Shown here in pieces: positions 58,859 to 64,000 of a stretch of DNA of 64,000 bases. The notes under the pieces are model-generated. The model was not told the DNA's origin. It did not search any database and saw only the letters and a list, made by a program, of their open reading frames with translations. Source of the stretch: Cerioporus squamosus (Eukaryota > Basidiomycota > Agaricomycetes > Polyporales > Polyporaceae); contig JABYQS010000048.1 of assembly GCA_022592435.1 (NCBI GenBank), forward strand, positions 62,001 through 126,000, in the 5' to 3' direction. A program made the translations under genes and the position numbers. Every line of letters begins with the position of its first letter. The stretch's first letter is position 1.

Positions 58859-61800
58859 GTGACCTACGAACGAGGACATCGGATTATCCAGCAGACACCT
58901 GCGAACATGAGCGAAGACGGCTACCCACGCTCTTCGTACGACAACGGCGACCGCGATGGGTCCGACGTCGGGCACTCGTCTCGCCATGGCCACAACGCGC
59001 CGCCTCGCATCCCGCACACCGTGCAGCACTACGTCCCCTCCTCCGAGTCGCTCGACCGCTTAGGTCTGAACGGCGCGCCCCCGACACCCACGAAGAGCAA
59101 GGCCAAATCTCCGTCCCCGCACCGCCGCTCGAGCACGGAGAGCGCCAGCCGGCCGCAGTTCGCGAACGCTGGCTCGGGATCTGGCTCGGGATCTGGACAC
59201 GGAGGAAACGGAGGAAGGTGGAGGGACAGCGCGATGCCCGGAGCGGCGACGCAGAGCGAGTTGGGGCACGGATATGCGGGGGCGCCGCCGCGGGTGAGCA
59301 TCGAGTCGGAGGGCGGCGCGAGTGCGACGTTGAGTGTGGGCGACGGGGAGACGACCGCGGTGAGCCCGGCGGATATGGCGACGCTGGTCGAGCCGAGTTT
59401 TGACGAGAACATCCTGCGGTCGCTGTGCGAGACGGATGTGAGTGTATACTTCTGGACGTGCCGATCCCCCGCTGACGCACGCTGTTGGTTGCTCTTGCTC
59501 TGATGATGCTATGTTGGTGGTGATAGTGTGGCGTGCCTCTACTTCTGGACAGGATCAAACAGAGTATGGTCTCTTGCCGGGTACGTCCACTTGACTACAT
59601 CTCCACTGGGATGTGAATTTACCGTCGGATGTGCAGGAGGCAGCAGCGTTCCTGAAGAGACGAGCCGCTCTGGAGGACGAGTATGGGAAGGGGTTGCAAA
59701 AGCTTGCCAGGTCAACGTCTGCGGAGTATGCTCAGCACGAAGGGAAAGCGGGGTGAGTGCATGCATTCCATGTCAGGCCCATGCCATGTCCTGAACCAGG
59801 ACAGGTCTTTCGTCAACGCATGGCAGGCGTCCATGCGGACACACGAAGCGATGGCGGACAGCAGGACGAAGTTTGCCCTGCGTCTAAACGAGATGAGCGA
59901 GGAGTTGAACAACCTCGTGAAGGAGGTCGACAAGAACCGAAAAGCGGTGAGTAGCTCCTCTGGCTGCCTCCCCCCTTCTCTCATCCCCATATGCCGCGTA
60001 GACCAAAGAGTTGGCCACTCGATATGAACGCTCTCTGCAAGAGTCCGAGCAATTGACAGAGAAGACGAAGTCGCGTTTCGACATGACTGCGGAGGAGCTC
60101 GAGCGGCTGTTGTTACAGAAGGAGGGCGAGCCTCTGAAGGACAACGCTATGCAAGGTCGGTCGCCAGTGAACGGCAAGAGGGTCATTGGCAAGGCTGTCG
60201 CGAAGGGCGGCATGCTGCTTAAGGGACGAAACCCGCAGAACGTACGTCCGCATTCCGCACCCGCTTCGCAGCAAATACTCACCGTGTGCAGATGCAACGG
60301 CAAGAGGATGATATCCGAGCGCGTATGTCGAGCGCTTCAGATGCGTACAGGAAGGCGGTCACGGACACGCAAACCATGCGACAAGAATACTTCAACTTTC
60401 AGCTACCGAGGATCCTGCGAGTACGTGCGGAAACTTTTGAGTGTGTTTGACGTGTGGTGACATCCTTTTCCCGTGCAGGCTTTGAAGGAGTGTGTGGATG
60501 AGATCGATCTCGGTACTCAATATCATCTCTCGCGCTACGCGTTCCTGTGCGAGAGCATCGTGCACAGTGAAGCGACCATTCTGCAACCACAAGACGATCA
60601 CTGTACGTGTTCAGGTATGCTTTGCGGACGTATTGCTGATGTGCCGCTTCGTAGCCCTCGGTCTCAAGGCGACGATGGAGTCCATCGACAACCGTTCGGA
60701 CTTCAAGGTGTGGATGCAATCGTATGTGTACGCTCACGGCGGCCAGAACCCGCGTGGACCGCGACGTAATGGTCCACAAGACGAAGGCTTCGTATGTCTC
60801 CACTGCTTCGCGACTCATCGAACGCTCCTGACCAGTACCGGTATTCTCGCGTGTAGCTCCCGCCCATTCCAGCCCTTCATCACCCGGGGAGCTCGCCGAG
60901 CCTCGCGCATGCATACCTCGACAAGGGCCGACCGACGTTCGGCGTTAGCCTCGCGGACCAGATGGCACGCGACGATGTCGACGTACCACCCATCGTCGTC
61001 AAGTGCTGCGAGGCGATCGAGAAGTACGGCCTGGACCAGCAGGGCATCTACCGGATCGGCGGCACGCACAGCAAGGTCATGAAGCTGAAAGAGCGGCTCG
61101 ATCGAGGTGCGTTGTCCGTTCGCCGTCTGTTTTGCGTCTATCCAGAGTGTCGGTCGTCAGCATGGGCACCGAGCGGTCCCCGGATCCGAGGACTCGCAGA
61201 GGGCGCCCCAGCTTGTTCAACCCATGCCCGGGCTCCCCGCGTTATTCTCCTGAGCATGACGTCTCTAATACAATCCTGCAGACCTTGAGTCGGTGAATCT
61301 TGATGCGGATGAGTGGTCGTCCGATATCAGCAATGTCACGAGTGTCCTCAAGCTCTGGCTCCGTGAGCTCCCGGACCCGCTCTTCACATCCAGTCAGCAT
61401 CAGGACTTCATGGATGCAGCGAGTGAGTGATCAGTCTTGCCCTCCTGACCAGCTGTGTTTGACTGGCTTGGGTTCAATTCTCCCAGGGAACGAGAACGAG
61501 CGGGCACGGCACATCCGATTGCATGAGCGTGTCAACGCCCTGCCGGATCCGAACTACTCGACCCTCAAGTACCTCATGGGCCACCTGCACAAGTGCGTCA
61601 TCCTCGCCCTCGTTCGCGTCGCAGTGGTGATGCTTACTCACCGCGTCAATAGAGTCGTGCAGCACGAAGCGCAGAACCAGATGTCCGTGCAGAACCTCGC
61701 TATCGTGTTCGGCCCAACTCTGTTTGGACAGGGCCAGCCGGGCCTGAATGGCGCAATGAACGGCATGGCGGACGCCTCGCTCCAGAACAAGGTCCGTAGA

Positions 61801-61921
61801 AATGTCGGTGCTGCGCTGGGAGTTCTTCGCTGACATCGAACGCGCGGCTTGCTTGCAGGCGGTAGAGACCATTCTCGAACACTATACCGACATCTTCGTC
61901 GACGAGGCCGACGAAGCGTAA
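58859..61921 (+). CDS. F-BAR and RhoGAP domain protein (Rgd1-like)
   Basis: The first possible ATG is 58859; MSEDGYPRSSYDNGDRDGSD from 58907 is equally plausible. A disordered Ser/Gly/Pro N-terminus (with GSGSGSGSGHGG) precedes an F-BAR domain: SFDENILRSLCETDCGVPLL, LDRIKQSMVSCREAAAFLKR, ALEDEYGKGLQKLARST, FVNAWQASMRTHEAMADS, TKELATRYERSLQESEQLTE, AYRKAVTDTQTMRQEYFNFQ and ALKECVDEIDLGTQYHLSRY. After a linker comes the RhoGAP domain: TFGVSLADQMARDDVDVPPI, GLDQQGIYRIGGTHSKVMKL (arginine finger in YRIGG), VTSVLKLWLRELPDPLFTS, NYSTLKYLMGHLHKV and MSVQNLAIVFGPTLFGQ, ending VDEADEA at 61921. Such proteins bind curved membrane and switch off Rho GTPases during polar growth and cytokinesis. About twelve short introns are in phase and no lesion was found. 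Confidence 0.9.
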
Positions 61922-63160
61922 ATGCCCTACATCCCCGCACGCATCACAACCAGCTTGGTTCATCAATCTTCTTGTAGACCGCACTTTCTTGCAGTTCCCA
62001 TTCGTTCTTGTCGCCACAGCTACTCGCTTCTACCCCCACCGTTACCCCATTGCCGTCTGCCTGCAGGATCTCTACCCCACAAGCTACGACCCTACAAGCT
62101 ACGCCCCGCATTCCCCCCGTCCGTGTTTATATGCATCGCTTATGTTTATACCCCCCAACTCTGCATGTATCTCCTACAGACTATCCCTACGTACCGTCGT
62201 ACATATCTTGAATCCCGCTCCCTCCCCCTTCCCCTTCCCCTTCCACCGCTTATTACGTTGGTATACCGGACTTGGAGCAGGGCTCCGACCCTGTTGCAGA
62301 AGACTGTATCGGATCATGTCGTCGTCGTTTGTATTCGCAATCCTATCTTATTGTGTCTCGTTCCGCTGTCTCATATAGGAGTCCGATCTGTCTTTCTCCT
62401 GTCTCGCCGCGACGACCTCGAGCATACAGAGGGAGAGGAAGAGGACGTACTGAGGCCGCCTGTCGTTCTCATGCTTCCGCAGCAGCAGCATGGCAAGGAC
62501 CCACAAGTTTTCCAGCAGCGCGGAAATTGAGTGCGGGTGACCCCAGGCTGCGGCGACGCTAATAATATATTTGCCTCGCGGCTTCGTGAATTACGGGCTG
62601 GATTGTGGACGGATGATAGGGCTTGTCAAGGTGTGCTTTCCATCGCGTTTAGGCATTCTATAGACCTGATGCATTCCGTGCGATGAGCCATAAATATAGT
62701 GCGTGCCAGTTAAGTGTACAGCGTGCAGTGAGATCCGGGTCCGGTTGAACAGCGAGCGGTTCCGAAGCAGCTTGAAATCCTGATTAGCGTGCGGCGATAG
62801 CGATGCAGGTGTGTGTGCAAAAAGCTCGAGCAGCGTGTAGACGACGGAGTACCTGCGTCTGTAGGCTACGGTTGGTGGTTAGCGTGAGTGTGTGAGAAGC
62901 AGAGCACGCACGGCGTATGTGGATAACCACAACAGTCCGCGTCCCCCTCGACCGACGACCTCTGTCCTATCCCCGACCCTTCCCCTCCTGCTTGTACAAC
63001 CCTCCCTAGCCTCCCCTCCGCCTCTCCACGGGGCCCGCATGCGGACACGGGCGTACGCGTCCTCTGATCCTCCACGCCGACAGCAGCCGCCTAGCGAGCC
63101 ACAACAAACAACAAAACCCCGCGCAAGAGTGTGAGCCCCGCGTGCCACGCAAATCAGTGC
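61922..63160. other. intergenic between convergent genes
   Basis: 3' UTR-like C/T-rich DNA with a short TCCCCTTCCCCTTCC microsatellite near 62222-62245 and a CTACAAGCTACG near-duplicate near 62082-62105. No supported gene. Confidence 0.55.
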
Positions 63161-64000
63161 TCAGTATCGGGTCCATACCGTCGCGCCCGCCGCGGGGACC
63201 CACACGTCCGCGCTGTCGCTGCTCTCGCGGCGCCACTCGGTGCGGGAGGGGAAGACGACGTGGCGGAGGGCGGGGCACGCGCGCGCCCACGTCGTGCAGA
63301 GCGCAGACTCCTCGAGCGCGTTCCCGCGGCCGACGCCGTCGACGGACGTCGGGGAGAGGTCGAGCTGGTGCAGCGCGGTGAACGCGCCGAGGACGGGCGA
63401 GAGGCCCGCGAGGAGGCTCTGTGTGCGTTAGGCGGACCGGTGCGCGAGAGAAGAGGAGGAGAAGAAGGAGGGTGGCATGAGGGACTGACGCAGCGACGAG
63501 GAGGGAGGAGAGGAGGGGAAGGGGAGGGACTTACGATGCCAGAGAGCGCGTGGTGCAGCGTGTGCCGCAGCGCGAGCTTGACCTTCATGACCTCGACCGC
63601 GGGGAGCCGCCGCGAGATGTCGCGGAGGAGGATCGGGGTGACGCTCATCATGCTGAGGTCGAGCCAGCGGATGGGCACGCTGCTCATCGCGATCCGCTGC
63701 AGGTCGCGCTCGGTGATGAACTCGTGCCCGACGAGGCCCAGGAGTGAGACTGGCCGCCCGGGGAGCACGCACGCCGCTGCGATCGCGCTCCCGCGGAAGT
63801 CGTGCAGCACGGGGAGCGCCCCCGCAGGTAGCTCGAGCGCCTCGTAGCAGTCGAGCAGGCGCAGGTGCGAGACGGCGGGCGTGCAGGAGAGGAAGGACGA
63901 TATTGCGACGCTGGTGCTCGGGAGGGGGTGCAGCTTCGGGGAGAGGGTCCCCCGCCCGAGTCCGCTGAACGCGAAGCCCCGCAGGGCGGGGAGATGGCAC
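63161..64000 (-). CDS. F-box/LRR-like protein, 3'-terminal part (runs off the window)
   Basis: Minus-strand gene entering from beyond 64000. Exon >64000-63535 reads LPALRGFAFSGLGRGTLSPK, TPAVSHLRLLDCYEALELPA, GALPVLHDFRGSAIAAACVL, ITERDLQRIAMSSVPIRWLD and LSMMSVTPILLRDISRRLPA. An intron (63419-63534, GTAAGT...ACACAG) joins it to SLLAGLSPVLGAFTALHQLD and CTTWARACPALRHVVFPS, ending VPAAGATVWTRY at 63161. The periodic Leu pattern and the final H-V-V-F-P-S style are those of the basidiomycete F-box/LRR-type family, substrate adaptors of SCF ubiquitin ligases. The F-box itself would lie outside the window, so the assignment is tentative. GC is very high here (many CGC/GCG codons), which also creates long antisense frames. 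Confidence 0.65.

Noticed and set aside
63131..63847. 238-residue plus-strand frame
   Set aside because: Antisense shadow of the F-box/LRR-like exons in very GC-rich sequence; it ignores the intron that the minus-strand gene uses.

Overview
This window looks like nuclear DNA of a basidiomycete fungus, probably an Agaricomycete such as a polypore. The grounds are protein-coding genes cut by many short introns (about 50-60 nt, GT...AG), GC-rich codon usage, and families typical of that group: BTB-like proteins, DUF6533-type seven-helix membrane proteins, a ten-cysteine small secreted protein, a GH47 mannosidase, an S28 peptidase and a UreG urease accessory GTPase. A nuclear tRNA-Asp with an intron is also present. 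No prokaryotic operons, CRISPR arrays or viral genes were seen. The species cannot be fixed from the sequence alone.

Layout. 2-6 kb: a broken copy of a small secreted protein gene, an ABC-transporter relic and a secreted type-B carboxylesterase/lipase (-). 7-12.6 kb: a Whi5-like cell-cycle regulator (-), a BTB-like protein (+) and the intact copy of the small secreted protein (+). 13-18.9 kb: a UbiA-like membrane protein (-), two damaged unknown genes, an intact RNase T1-type secreted ribonuclease (-) and a degenerate ZNHIT2-like gene (-). 19.3 and 30.35 kb: two inverted copies of a 605-bp element with terminal inverted repeats. Between them lie an aldo-keto reductase (+), a TMEM97/EXPERA protein (+), a secreted lactonase-like beta-propeller (-), a broken METTL21-type methyltransferase (-) and a mitochondrial rhomboid protease (+). 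31-47 kb: PIP 5-kinase, GH47 mannosidase, S28 peptidase (all +), tRNA-Asp (-), Trm82/WDR4 (+), an unknown frameshifted gene (-) and a single-exon FAD monooxygenase (+). 47-58 kb: three DUF6533-type genes (full -, truncated -, full +) around a divergent UreG (-) and ZIP transporter (+) pair. 58.8-64 kb: an F-BAR/RhoGAP protein (+) and the 3' part of an F-box/LRR-like gene (-).

Working together. Most genes are independent housekeeping or secretory functions. The secreted or secretory-pathway set (esterase, small secreted protein, RNase T1, lactonase-like protein, GH47, S28 peptidase) fits a saprotrophic or plant-associated lifestyle. UreG and ZIP are both histidine-rich metal-handling proteins and share one upstream region.

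Two things stand out. First, many otherwise well-preserved genes carry exactly one small indel or one in-frame stop, concentrated at 2-30 kb but also at 42.6, 44.5 and 50.7 kb, while neighbouring genes are clean. This means either real decay or residual assembly indels, and every truncated protein here should be read with that in mind. Second, two DUF6533 paralogues appear to need a 2-nt micro-exon (AG), embedded in a block of about 18 nt conserved between otherwise diverged introns. Splice sites throughout were inferred by eye from GT/AG, phase and protein continuity.
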